Shown in pieces: positions 12,794 through 26,269 of a stretch of 64,000 nt of DNA (its first letter is position 1; each line of letters starts with the position of its first letter). The notes beneath the pieces are model-generated. The model had not been told where the DNA came from. It ran no database searches and saw nothing but the letters and a program-made list of their open reading frames with translations. Position numbers and translations under genes: made by a program. The stretch comes from Aphidius gifuensis (Eukaryota; Arthropoda; Insecta; Hymenoptera; Braconidae), in the NCBI RefSeq assembly GCF_014905175.1, contig NC_057790.1:24702469-24766468 (forward strand). Direction: 5' to 3'.

Positions 12794-15700
12794 ATGGAAT
12801 ATTGTATTTCATTATTTATATTTTTTTTAACTTTTTTAAATTTTAATTCTGATCATTCAAATGAAGTACGTGCAACTTCTGAAGTTTTTACAAATTCATT
12901 TCTCGTTAAATTAAAACAATCTGTTGATAAAACTTTAGCAGATGAAGTTGCCAAAAGAAATGGTTTCATTAATCTTGGATCGGTGAGTTTTTATCTTCAA
13001 TATGTTCAACTTCAAAGTCCTTGTTTTTTAATATTCATTAAATTATTATTAATTTAAATTACATTTATTGTATCTATTTTTCATTTCAATATGATATTTC
13101 AACTTTTATGCATCCTAATTTTTTTATTAAATTAGCAAATTATATTTAGGCAATTATAAAAATGTCGCCATTGCCAAGTAATAATTTTCCAGATGGAAAA
13201 AATAGTATGTCATACACGTGCGCGAAAATAAACCCTCATAAAATAAGTGTCAAGATGTTGTACTGGTTCGAGGAATCACTTGCGTCACGCAATTATTATT
13301 ATCAAACTAATTTAAATATTCTAATTATTTTTTTTTTTTTTTATAATAAATAGATTTTAGGAAATCAAAAAGAATACCAGTTTTTGCAAAAAGCACTTCC
13401 TCATGCTCGAAGTAAACGATCTGTTCCACACACTAGGCGACTTAAAATTGATCCACTGGTAAGATGATTTTGTTTTTTTTGTTTTTTTCTACGTCACTGA
13501 TTAATTTAACATGATTAATTTTAACATGATATTTTGCAGATTCATACAGCTGTGCAGCAGACTGGATTTAGAAGAGTTAAACGTGGCAATCGATTATTAA
13601 ATACAGAAAATTTATTGACGTTAAATAATAAATTTATGAAGGTACAAGTTGGCCCGGAGCCAAGTGATCCATATTTTCAGTATCAATGGTACCTCAAAAA
13701 TACTGGACAAAATGGAGGAAAACCAAGACTTGATTTAAATGTTGAAGCAGCTTGGGCACAGGGTATTACTGGAAAAAATGTCACCACTGCAATTATGGAT
13801 GATGGTACGTCACTAACAGTATAATTTTTATTTTATTTTTTGAATCTTGTATCTGGATTTAAACATTTTTTTTTCTTCGTGATTCAGGAGTTGATTATAT
13901 GCATCCAGATTTAAAGTTTAATTATGTAAGTGTAAAAACACTGGCTTGAATTTTTATTTCAAATAACATATTTAAATTTATGTTGATAAATTTTTTCATT
14001 AGAATGCACGAGCTTCTTACGATTTCAGCAGCAATGATCCATATCCTTATCCAAGATACACAGACGACTGGTTCAATAGGTAATGTAAACTAAAAAAGTA
14101 CAATACGTAAATTATAAATAAAAAATTTTAATGATTTTTTTTGTCATTGTTAGTCATGGAACAAGATGTGCAGGAGAAGTTGCAGCAGCACGAGACAATG
14201 GAGTATGTGGTGTTGGTGTTGCATATGATTCAAAAATAGCTGGAATTAGAATGCTTGATCAGCCTTATATGACTGATTTAATTGAAGCAAATAGTATGGG
14301 TCATGAACCTGATCTTATTGACATATACAGTGCATCATGGGGTCCAACAGATGATGGTAAAACTGTTGATGGACCAAGAAATGCAACAATGCGTGCAATT
14401 GTTCGTGGTGTTAATGAAGTATGTTAAATTTTAATTTAACCAATTATTTTAAATGTAATAGTATTTATAATTTAAAAAATTATTTTAGGGAAGAAGAGGT
14501 CTTGGAAATATTTATGTATGGGCATCTGGTGATGGAGGAGAAGAGGATGATTGTAATTGTGATGGATACGCAGCAAGTATGTGGACAGTAAGCATCAACA
14601 GTGCCATAAATGATGGACAAAATGCTCATTACGATGAAAGTTGTTCAAGTACACTTGCATCAACTTTTAGTAATGGTGCCAAGGATCCAAACACTGGAGT
14701 GGTAATTATAATTTCTTACAGTTTTTTTATATTGATTTTCGTGTTTAATTTTTAAGCAATTATTGATCATTTTAGGCAACAACTGATTTATATGGAAAAT
14801 GTACAACAACTCATAGTGGAACATCAGCAGCTGCTCCAGAAGCTGCTGGTGTATTTGCACTGGCACTTGAAGCAAAGTAATTTATAATGATAATTAATTA
14901 TAATTCCAGTTAATGCAATTGTTTAATAATTTATTTGATTATTTTATTTTACAGTCCACAACTTACCTGGAGAGATATACAACATTTGACAGTGTTGTCA
15001 TCAAAACGTAACTCATTGTTTGATGCTAAAGGAAGATTTCATTGGACTATGAATGGTGTAGGTCTGGAATTTAATCATTTATTTGGTTATGGAGTTCTTG
15101 ATGCTGGTGGAATTGTAGCACTTGCTAAAAAATGGGAAACTGTTCCACCAAGATATCATTGTGAAGCTGGATCTATTGGTGTAACTCAGTAAGTTAATAT
15201 TGATACTTTTTTTAGATACAATTTTCATTTGTAATTTTATATTTTTTTACAGAGAAATTCCAAGTGATCGTTCAATTCTTTTGAAAATAAAAACTGATGC
15301 TTGTTCTGGGACTGAATATTCTGTAAATTATCTTGAGCATGTACAAGCAGTTATAACAGTAAATGCATCACGTCGTGGTGACTTGGAATTGTTTCTCACC
15401 TCACCAATGGGAACTAGGTATAATATTTTAATTTTTAAAATACATTTATTTTTATATGTAATATAATTTAATGAATTTATTCAAGATCCATGATTTTGAG
15501 TCGAAGAATTCATGATGATGACAATCGTGATGGTTTTACCAAGTGGCCATTTATGACAACTCATACTTGGGCTGAGTATCCACAAGGAACTTGGCTACTT
15601 GAGGTAAATATTTAAAAAAAAAAATACTTTATACAATGTTACCAAATTTTTTTTTTCTATTTTCTATTTTAGATTAGCTTTAATTCTCAAAAACCACAGC

Positions 15701-15840
15701 ATGGTTGGTTCAAAGAATGGACTCTCATGTTGCATGGAACACGTGAACCACCTTATGAAAAATTATCTACAACTGATCCACATTCAAAATTGGCAATTGT
15801 TAAAAAGGCACATGAAGAACACTCAAGTTTAACAAATTAG
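12794..15840 (+). CDS. amon: Neuroendocrine convertase 2 (PC2, amontillado-like)
   Basis: Calcium-dependent subtilisin/kexin protease that cleaves prohormones and proneuropeptides at dibasic sites in secretory granules. Twelve exons: 12794-12982, 13354-13458, 13540-13804, 13888-13925, 14003-14079, 14154-14418, 14489-14701, 14776-14876, 14955-15188, 15253-15417, 15486-15603 and 15673-15840. They give 645 aa, close to human PC2 (638). The order is signal peptide, propeptide with an internal RSKR site and a final RVKR site (ending at Arg113), then the catalytic domain and P-domain. The triad is Asp185 (IMDDG), His226 (SHGTRCAGE) and Ser401 (SGTSAAAPEAAG). The oxyanion residue is Asp328 (WASGDGG), not the Asn of other convertases; this is the PC2 signature. 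The P-domain shows RRGDLELFLTSPMGT and GTWLLE. No membrane segment is present, as expected. Confidence 0.96.
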
Positions 15841-17242
15841 TTAATTATTTCTTTTAATTTCATTATTTTATATTTAATCCATATTTGATCATCAAATAGA
15901 AACAATTACAATAATTTCATTTTAATTTAAATTTCAACTGATGATAAATTCTCTCGAAGAAATGCTTTTATCAAAAATTCAATTTACAAAAAAAAAATAT
16001 TAAATGAGCATTCTTATGATGACATTTACATTTTTTTTTTATTCTTCATGTCGTGATCTTTTTTTTTTTTTTACCATAACAAATAAAAAAAACTACCAAA
16101 TATAATTTTATAATAAAATTTAAACAGATTTAAATTTTAGAAAACTGTATATGAAATATTTTAAATTCGTGAGCTTTTAATCATGTATGCTATCTGTGCG
16201 TGCGCTCATTCAGATAGTAATTATTGATTAATTGATAATTAATAATTACTATCATGATCATTACCTGACAGTGTGTTTTGTTGATCAAAAATATATCGTG
16301 TTTGTTTTTTGAATAATATAAAGTATATATAAATAATAAAAATATCATGGACGAGATTGAAAAATGTTTTTTTTTTTGTTTATTTTTTGTCTGTAAAATG
16401 TTTTCTTATTTTATCCATGAATAAAATAAATTATAAATATATGAATGTAATTATTTTGAATAATATTATAACTGTTCCAAATATAAAAATTCAATTTTTG
16501 AAGAATTATGATTATTTTTCATTTCAATCTACGTAATACAACTGTTAATCAATAAAAAATCATTTTTATTTTCCAGATATATAAAGCAGCTTAAAAACTG
16601 ATAAAAAAAAAAAATTTCATTTGTTGATTTATTTGATCTTGTCCTTGTAAATATAAACCCACAAGTTTTTTTTTTCCATAAAAAAAACAATAGAAATAAT
16701 TTCGATTGGTATATTTCGATTGGTGAATTTATTTATTCAATTTATTTTAAAAAAATTTAATAATACGATGGTGCTTTTTTAACAGTATTTTTGTGTAAAA
16801 TATATATAAAATTTAATATGATGTATCAGTATTGAACATTGGTTGAATACAGATACATTGAAAAATATTAGTTTGACTACACTAATATTAGAATAAGAAA
16901 AAAAAAGAGATGCTCTTGTAAAATTAAAAATAAATATTTGCGCTTGAGATTGCAAGTGTCTTGTGAGCTTTTTGTTGTGTGTAAAATAATTAAGTAACAA
17001 TTCAATAATTACATGTCTGTCAATTGAAATTTTATTTGTTGAGTGAACGAAATAAATAATACACTTGCCCTAAGGGAACACACAAAAGTGTTTTATTTTT
17101 TTTTGTTTTTTTTTTAATGTCAACCGGGACCAATGGTTACTTAAAAAGCTGAAAATAAATCTACTAAAAGCAACTGGTTCAGTCAGTCCAACGATACCGA
17201 AAACGAACACACTCGCAGCGCGAGTTAATTTTTTTTTGGCAC
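15841..17242. other. PC2 3'UTR and upstream region of the thioredoxin-array gene
   Basis: No coding exon is visible. AATAAA occurs at about 16082. The last 100 bases before 17243 are less A/T-rich, with a tandem CAGTCAGT near 17181 that could mark an initiator, followed by GCAGCGCGAG. I infer that the transcript of the following gene starts there. Confidence 0.45.
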
Positions 17243-20200
17243 ATGGCTATGGCAATGCCAAATATTATTTTTATTAAATTACTTAGTGTTTTATTTATTA
17301 TAACTTATAGTTGTAATTATGTTAAATGTGCAACTAAAATAACAAATGATATTCCAGTAACACAAAGTGAAAAATATGATGATTCAGTTACAAGAAGAAA
17401 AACATTATCTGATCATCATAATCGTGCAGCTGAGTCAGTCATTGAAGAAGTCAATACAAAACAACTCGAACGTCTTTTGAATGAAAAAGACTTTGTGGCT
17501 GTTTATTGGTGTGAGTCAACATTTTCTAGCAACTTTATTTTTTTTTATTTTAAACAATTAATTCTACAAAAAAAAAACAACATTCAACAATCGAAACATT
17601 TTTTTAAATAATTTCAAATGCAATTTTTATCTAAAAATATTTATTACATCAACTAATGTTTATCCAACAATTATATATTATAAATAAAAGCTTGGAAAAA
17701 TTTAAATCAGCCACTAATGTTATCATGTAGTTCATCACATTTGCGTGGATAATTATAGAAACTGTAGAAGATATTTTTAGTACTTTGGCGTCTTAGTTTC
17801 CATCTACCCATCGTTTTTTTTTTTTTTTTCTCTTTTGTTATATATATTTTTTTATATTTTATTTTCTACAACACACACATAAACATTTTCTTATGCTAAA
17901 AAAACATGTATTTTATTTTTATTTATATACTAAACATAAATGAGGGAAAAAAAAAAATCAAATTTTTCTATGAAAACTTGAAGACTATATGTTTTTTAAT
18001 TTGAAAAAAAAAAAAAACATAAAAAATCACATAGTAATTTATAAAAATAAAAATATATATGAAAAAATTCGTCACATTTAGAATGTTTGCTGTAGAAAAT
18101 ATTTTCTGCTCACGTAGTCTGAATTTATTTTCAAAGTATCTCATTAACTATGTTGTACAATATAAACCATCCATTAAAAATCAGTGACGTTTCTAGGTTG
18201 TTCTAAGCTCAATTAAATTTATTCTTTTTAGGAATTATATAGTATTATTGAATACCAAGACTACTATGATTTTTAACTAGACAATTAACATTATTATACA
18301 GATGAATCATCAATTGTTTTGAGATTATGTTTATTTTTATACATACAATATATATTTTTTGTCAGATGATCAGGCTTTTTTTTTCTATATATTTAATTTT
18401 GTTTATTCACTGTGACACAGATGATGGATGAAATTTTGTAAATTTTATTTTTCTTATTTTATATATTTATTATTTATTTATATGTATTTCAAAGTACTTT
18501 TTATCTGACAAAATTACCCAGCTAAAGTAGCACTGCTAAAGACCAAAATTTTTATTTTATATTAGATAAAAATACACTTGCCATTAGTAAAACTATCTTT
18601 TTTATTTTCAAACTATTTTTTTTTTTATTTCAATGTATAATTTTAGTATAAAAATAAATCATTGATTATAAAAAAATAATTTTGAGCTTGTAGAAATAAA
18701 TAAATAAATGAAAATGAAAATGAAATTCTATATACCCTTGATGAAATTGAGACACATATTTTTAGTTAATAAATAAATATTGATGGTTGAATGAATTTTT
18801 AATTTAAAGATGCAAGAAGTTGTACAACATGTGACAAGGTTTTGGCTGAGCTTGAAAAAATTGACGATGATACAGACACATTTGGTGTGGATTTCGTTAA
18901 AATTAATGACAAACGTTTGGCAAAACAATATGGCATTAGAAATTTTCCAGCTCTTACATATTTTAGAAATAAAGAGCCAATTATATATGATGGTATGTAA
19001 AAAAAATACTACTTGTTTTATTTAATTTATAAATATTAATTTAAATTTTTTTATCTATTAAAGGTGACTTGATGGATGAAGAAAATGTTCTTGATTTTTT
19101 AACAAGTCTTGAAGCAATGGACTTACCCGACAGAATCGAAGAAGTTAATGCTAAAATTTTAAATAAAATTGTCGAAGATACAGATTTTGTTGCTGTACTT
19201 TTTTGTAAGTTGTTGTTTATTTATTTAAAAAAATTTTAAAAACAAATTAAACAATGTCTAATTATATATTTATATTTCTAGATGATCTGGACTGTAAAAA
19301 GTGTGCAAAAGCTTTACAAGAGCTTGAAAATATTGATGATGAAGCTGATCAACTTGATATTGCTTTTGTAAAAATATGTGATGATAAATTAGCCGATGAA
19401 TATAATCTTGGTAATTTACCGACTCTTGTTTACTATCGTCATGGAATACCAATTATTTACGAACGTAAGTATTTTTTTTTCTAATTAATTTTCATTATTT
19501 ATTACAATTACAATTTTGTTTTTAGATGAACTTAGTAAAGAAGAGGATGTTTTAGAATGGCTAGTTGCAAATAAAAGTACTGGTGATGAAGAAGATGTTA
19601 TTGAAGATGTTACAGCAAAAACTTTAAACACTTTAATTGGAAATATGGATAATCTTGTGGTTTTATTCTGTAAATAATTGATTATAATATTTAAATATGA
19701 AAAAATGTATGGAATTAATTGAATATAATTTTTCTAGATGAAACTGATCAAGATATTTCTTCACAAGTACTTTGGGAGTTGGAAAAAATTGATGATGATT
19801 TGGATAAACATGGTATTCAATTTGTTAAAATTAATGATAAAAATACTGCTAGAGAATTTGGAATTGATCAAGTACCAGCAATTGTTTATTTTGAGCATCA
19901 AATTCCAAGTGTATATGATGGTATGAATTTAAATAATTGCACTATATATTTTTAATGTTTAAAATAAATTAATATTTCAATTTCTTTATTCAGGTGATGT
20001 ACAGAATGAAGATAAAATTCTCGAGTGGTTATTGGGACAATTGGAAAAAGATGAAATTGAAGATGTTACTGATGAAATGTTGAATCGTTTAGTCAAAGAA
20101 GGAAAAACAATTGCAGTATTATTTTGTAAGTGTTTGTATTTTTTATTTTTTATAACTTGTGAGCATTATAATTTTATTGATATTGTTTTTATTTATATAC

Positions 20201-23200
20201 ATAGATGATAACAATGATCATGAATCTCAGCGAGTATTACTGGAATTGGAAAATATTGATGATGAATGTGATCAGCTTGGAATTGTTTTTGTTAAAATTG
20301 ATAATACAGAAGAGGCTAAAGATTATGGCATTGATCAATTACCAGCTCTTATTTATTTTGAAAAAGGTGTACCAACAATGTATGAAGGAGAACTTGAAGA
20401 TGAAAAACAAGTACTTTCATGGCTTGAAGAACAACAATTTATTGATCAAATTGAAGATGTCACTGATGAAATGTTGGATATTGTTATTGAAAAAATGTCA
20501 CATGTTGCTGTTTTATTCTGTAAGTTCTGGTGTGTATTTTCTTTTAAATATTAACAGTAGTTTAATAAGTCATCTGTCATATGGATTTGAGTTGTTAGAT
20601 AAATCAATTGCTAAAAAAAGAAATTTTAAAATATTAATAATTTTTTCTTTATAAAATTTTAGTTTCATATTTAAATATGTATTTATTTACAGATAATAAA
20701 AAACAAAAAAAAAGTATGAAAGTTCTTCAAGAACTAGAAAATATTGACGATGAATGTGATCATCATGAAATTTCATTTGTAAAAATTGATGATAAAAATG
20801 AAGCTCGTAAATATGGATTAAATTCATTGCCAAAGCTTGTATTATTTGAAAAAGGAATTCCAAATATTTACGATGGTAAAATCATTGATGATTATATTTT
20901 TTTTTTACATCAATCAATTGTCTAATTTAATCGTTAATATTTAATAGGTGATTTAATGAAAGAAGAACAATTACTTGGATGGTTAGTGTATCAAAAAAAA
21001 CATCGTGAAATTCCTGAAATTACTGACAAAATGATGGAGAAACTCATTGAAGAACTTCCATATTTTGCTGTGCTATTTTGTAAGTTAATTATTTTACTTA
21101 TATATAATTAATTTTTATATTTAAACCTAATATTAATTAATTTTTTTAATTTAGATAAAAAAGATGAAAAACGAAGTATAAGAATTTTAAATGAGCTAGA
21201 AAATATTAATGATGATCTTGAGCATGAAAAAATTGTCATTGTTAGAATTGACAGTGCTGAACAAGCAAAAATATTGGGAATAGATCATTTTCCAACTTTG
21301 GTTTATTATGAAAATCAAATTCCAACAATATATGAAGATGATTTGATCAATGAAGAGAATGTATTAGAATGGCTACTTGAACAAAAAAATACAGCAACAA
21401 TAGAAGAAGTTACTGATGAGATTCTTACAAATATGATTCATAAATATGAATACGTTGTTGTTTATTTTAGTAAGTAAAAATATAAATATACATAAAATAA
21501 TTGAGTTAGCTTTCAATTCATGAATAATGATGAATATAATTTTAACTGTTACAGGTAATAAATGTGAAGATGGTGATGATTGTGACAAAACTTTAAAACA
21601 ACTTGAAAGTATTGATGATGAGCTAGATGAAACTGGTATCATGTTTGTGACAACTGAAGATATATCAGTTGCTAAAAAATACAATGTAAAAACTTTTCCA
21701 TCATTGGTATTCTTTAGAAATCAAGAGCCACTAACTTATGAAGGTGACATTGAAGATGAGGATGAAGTTTTATTATGGCTAACTGATGAACGTACATTAG
21801 AAATACCAGGAAAAATTGAAGAAGTTAATCCTAAAATGTTGGAAACTATTCTTGATGAAAACGATTATGTTATTGTATTTTTTTGTAAGTTATTCAATTT
21901 GTTATCTTAATTTAATTTTAAACACATTTAAATTTAATGTATTAAAATTAATCGACAGATATGAAAGAAGATAAACCAAGTCAAAAAATATTACAAGAAC
22001 TTGAAAATATTGATGATGAATGTGAAGAAGAGGATATTGATTTTGTTAAAATATCAGATGTAAATATTCGTAAAGAATATGATCTAGCTGACATTCCAGC
22101 ACTTGCATTTTATCGTCATCAATTTAGAAAAATATATGATGGTGATATGATGCATGAAGAGGCAATTTTAGAATGGATATTACAACTTCGTCATTCAACT
22201 CCAGATGTCATTGAAAGTGTAGATCGTAAAACACTTCAAACACTTATCAACAGTGTTGAACATCTTGCTGTATTTTTCTGTAAGATAATTTACATTTTTT
22301 GATGATATTTAAATTATTTATTTATCATTTTTTGTATGGCTAATTGCAGATGATGAAAGTGAACTTTGTAAAATATGTCCTGATGTACTTGAAGAGCTAG
22401 AAACAATTGATGATGATGCTAAAAAATATGGAATACAATTTGTTAAATCTAAAGATTCAAAACTTGCTGCTGAATCAGGAATATTTTCATTTCCAGCACT
22501 TGTTTATTATGAAACTGGAGTTCCCATTATGTATGATGGTTAGTATTTATTATTAAAAATTAATTAACAATTATTTATTGTATAAATTCGTTTTTATAGA
22601 AAATTTATTGGATGAAAATAATGTTCTTAATTGGATGCTGAAACAGAGAAATGATGCAAGCATTGATAAAATTGATCGAGCTGAATTGACAACTCTCATT
22701 GAAACGAAAGAATTTTTAGCAATTATTTTTTGTAAGTAAATTTTTTTTATAATAATTATTGATTTATAAATTTTATATTTAAATTTTTTTTAGATTCAAA
22801 TGATGATCCAGAAAGTCCACGAATTTTAAGACACATTGAACTCATAGACGATGATGCATCCGAGTATGGAATTAAAATTGTTCGAATGGATGATTATTTG
22901 ATGGCAAAAAAATATGGATTTAGAACTCTACCAGGAATAACATATTTTCGTAAAGGAAAATTTATAAATTACGATGGTGATATGGATGACGAAGAAGAAA
23001 TACTTGACTGGTTAACAAACCCTGATAATATGGAACTGACTGATCACATTGAACGAATTAATCGAAAAATGTTTCATAAAATTCGTCAAACTTCTGATTA
23101 TGTTGCAGTTTATTTCTGTGAGTTTTTTCTATAACACATAGAATATTAATTATACATTGAAGATTTATTTTAAACTAAATGATATTTTAAAAATGATTAA

Positions 23201-26200
23201 TGGTCCATTTAATTTTAAATAACATGGTTACTTTTGATAGATAGCAAAGACTGCAAGCAGTGCAGCAGAGTCTTAGTTGAAATCGAGCACATTGATGACG
23301 ATGCTGATAATCTTGGAATAAATTTTGTGAAAATTGACGATAAAGAATTGGCACGTGAATATGGTGTTTTTGCACTTCCAGCTATTTTATTTTTCAAGAT
23401 GGGATCAAAAGATCCAGTCATTTATGCAGGTAAGAAATTCAAAGCTGCCCTCAAAGTTTATTAATTTAATGATTTTTAAATTTTACCAATACACAGGTGA
23501 TTTATATGATGAAAATCAAATTTTAACATGGCTAACAATGCAAAAGGATCCATCAAGTGATGTAATTGAAGATTTAGAAGGTGAAAATTTACTTCACATG
23601 ATTCGTGAATCAGAATCACTTGCTGTTTATTTTTGTAAGTATAAAAAAAATATCTACTAAACAATTTTACAATTCATTTCAAATATTGTCAATTAAAAAA
23701 AAAAAAAAAGAAAATTTATGTTTGGAGTATAACTAATGGACCTGGAATAACTATTTTCAATATATTTTATTATTTTTTTGTACGTGCTGATATGTACTAA
23801 TGCTCGTAGGGAACAGAACGCTTTGTGACTTGTGCCAGTCAAAAGCGTTCCGCAAGCAGATGCGTCATCAGCAAGAGCAGAAGATTACCGAAAATGAGGA
23901 AGCTATCAAAGATGCCAATGGTATCAATAACAATAACAAAAACAACCCTGCTTTTTGTTTTTTTTATTTTGTTTAAAATGTTTTTTTGGAATTTAATTGT
24001 TAAAATTTAGGTCGTGTTTTTTCATAGGATCATTTCAGTTTTTTTTTTACAATTAATTAACCTACACTAAAATAAACACAACAGAAATCTTCATAGAAAA
24101 TTCAATGATCAACGTTTAGTGAATGGTTTTTATTTGACCTCCTTGTATTTGCATTATTTATTTATATTTTTTCATAGTTTTTTTAGCACTTGGATGATCA
24201 TTTTTATAAACTTTGAAGTTGGATGAACCTTATAGCCTTGTTGCTAATTGATGAAATATCTTCACCTTCATCCAAATAATAAATATATCCTTCCTCGTAT
24301 TAGAATAGTTAATTTTTGTTGTTGTATTTTTCTGATTTTAATTTAAACAAATAGAAATATTATAATTAGTGTAAATTTATTCAACAGATTCTGATGATTG
24401 TGATCAGTGTGCAACAATATTAGAAGAGCTTGAAAATATAGATGATGATTGTGATCGACATGGAATAACATTCATCAAAACTCAGGTAAATTTTATCATC
24501 AGTATAATATATTTAAAAAATATTTAACAATCAATATGGTGTATGTTTATTTTAGGATGCTAAAGTTGCTGAAGATTATGGTATAACTGATTTTCCAGTA
24601 TTGGTTTATTTTGAATCACAAACACCAAGTGTTTTTGAAGGTGAATTAAATGAAGAAGAAGAAGTATTACAATGGCTAATTACACAAAAAACTGAAGACA
24701 GAATTGAATCAATAACGAGAACTATTTTAGAGGCATCAGTTGAGGATACACAATATCTAGCAGTTTATTTCTGTAATATTTATATTTAAAAGCTTTTATT
24801 TTTTTATTATTAAATATTTAATGCATCAATAAAAATAGATATGCTTTTTAAATTTAGACAGAAAGAACTGCAATATTTGTGATGAAATTCTCGAGGGTCT
24901 AGAACGAATTGACGATGAATGTGATGTGTTTGGTATTCACTTGGTGAAAATACAAGATGTACAATTGGCTAAAAGATATTCAATTAAAACATTTCCAGCT
25001 TTGGTTTATTTTCGTAATGGAAATCCATTATTATTTGAAGGTATGTGTTAATTATTTCAAATAAATAAAAATACTTTTGATTGATAATAAGAAAAAAATA
25101 AATATGAATTTGATTTTATTGAAAAATAATTATCAACTTCATTCACAGGGGATTTACAAAATGAAGATTCAGTATTGGAATGGCTTATTGATGATGACAA
25201 CAGAGAACTAGCTGATGAAATTGAATCAGTCAATGAAAGAATGCTCGAACGTCTTTTAGATGAGTCACCATTTCTTGCAGTATTTTTTTGTAAGTACATA
25301 AACTTGTTCAAGTCATTAAAGGGGATGTAATTTAATTGAAAAAAAAATGTTCCTTTTAGTTGATGATGATTGTCAAGAGTGTGATGAAATAATGGAAGCA
25401 CTTGAAATGATTGATGGTGAAGCAGATTTATTTGGTATTGATTTTGTTAAAATATCAAGTACTGATGCTGCTAAAAAATATGGAATTGTTAATACACCTT
25501 CATTGGTTTATTTTCGTAAAAAAATTCCATTAATTTATGATGGTGATTTAACAAATGAAGAAAAAATTCTACAATGGCTTACATCACAAGATGTATTTGA
25601 AATTAAAAATGAAATTGAAGAAGTTAATAGAAAAATGTTGGATAAATTGTTAAATGAAAATGAATTTCTCAGTGTATTTTTTTGTAAGTATTAAATTATT
25701 TTAGGAGTTTATTTATGTTATTTATAAATGGATTTTTTGATAGATGATCGTGATGATGATGAGAGTACAATTATACATAAAAAATTAGAAACAATTGATG
25801 ATGAAACTGATAATTTAGACATTACATTTGTCAAAATGGCAGATCCACGTTATGCTAGAAAATGGGGAGTTACTAAATTACCAGCAATTGTTTATTTTCG
25901 TCGAAGATTTCCCAGTATTTATCGAGGTAAAATTTAAAATATAATTTAACAAAAAAAGCAGAAACAAAACTGATAGAAATTTATGGAAAAACAAGCGTTT
26001 TATTTTAAAATAAATATCAAAGAAAGGGTATCTATAAATTTGCATTTCATGGTATCATTTGATTGTTTTAATTTTTAGGTGATTTGCATAAAGAAGATGA
26101 GGTACTTGAATGGTTAAAAAAAAATCGGTTCCGTACACCAGAATTAAATGTCTATATGTATTTAGTATTATTAATCACAATACTGTTCGCAATGTATACA

Positions 26201-26269
26201 GGATTTCTTCTTTCATGTTTTCGTTCAGATCAAAATCCTGCTCCAGTCACCCATATAAAACAATCTTAA
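17243..26269 (+). CDS. Giant multi-thioredoxin-domain, single-pass ER/secretory protein
   Basis: I read 26 exons: 17243-17510, 18810-18992, 19064-19204, 19282-19464, 19526-19669, 19738-19920, 19994-20125, 20205-20519, 20693-20875, 20948-21079, 21155-21469, 21555-21884, 21959-22279, 22350-22538, 22600-22731, 22794-23117, 23241-23429, 23497-23634, optional 23810-23920, 24388-24485, 24556-24772, 24858-25040, 25149-25289, 25360-25683, 25744-25926 and 26079-26269. This gives 1749 aa, or 1712 without the optional exon. A signal peptide is followed by 15 thioredoxin-like units of 105-110 aa. Each has a start such as VLFYxxxCxxC, then ELExIDDE, GIxFVKI, a cis-Pro loop (FPALVYF), IYDGDL and EExVLEWL. 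CxxC is kept in units 1, 2, 9 and 11-14 only. The last unit is cut short and runs into a membrane helix near the C-terminus (YMYLVLLITILFAMYTGF) with a short tail. From memory it resembles Drosophila l(2)01289, but I cannot confirm orthology. It is probably a protein-disulfide-isomerase or calsequestrin-like ER protein. Confidence 0.85.
17511..18809 (+). other. First intron of the thioredoxin-array gene
   Basis: A 1.3-kb phase-1 intron, far larger than the 60-250 nt introns in most of the gene. It has a GTGAGT donor and a TTTAAAG acceptor. It is A/T-rich and I see no exon or other feature in it. As the only long intron near the 5' end it is the natural place to look for an enhancer. Confidence 0.5.
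23810..23920 (+). other. Atypical phase 1-1 cassette exon between thioredoxin units 11 and 12
   Basis: This 111-nt exon lies between a CTCGTAG acceptor and a GTATCA donor and preserves the frame whether used or skipped. It encodes 37 residues starting with Trp (WNRTLCDLCQSKAF) followed by a strongly charged Gln/Glu/Lys/Arg stretch. It has a CxxC but none of the other landmarks of a thioredoxin unit. Its third codon positions are much richer in G+C (20 of 36) than those of neighbouring exons. Reading through the weak donor reaches a TAA at about 23977, so it could also be an alternative last exon. The call as an exon is likely; how it is used is open. Confidence 0.55.

Noticed and set aside
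13162..13353. 63-codon open frame before PC2 exon 2
   Set aside because: It lies inside the first PC2 intron, ends in a poly-T-derived Phe run and does not resemble the family; PC2 exons on both sides join in frame without it.
18728..18928. Minus-strand open frame in the thioredoxin-array gene
   Set aside because: Shadow of thioredoxin exon 2 on the opposite strand.
23635..23809. Possible break of the thioredoxin array into two genes after unit 11
   Set aside because: Unit 12 starts with the same phase-1 boundary as all others, and no promoter or start codon with a signal peptide lies between 23.6 and 24.4 kb. The single-gene model is simpler, though an early-ending isoform remains possible.
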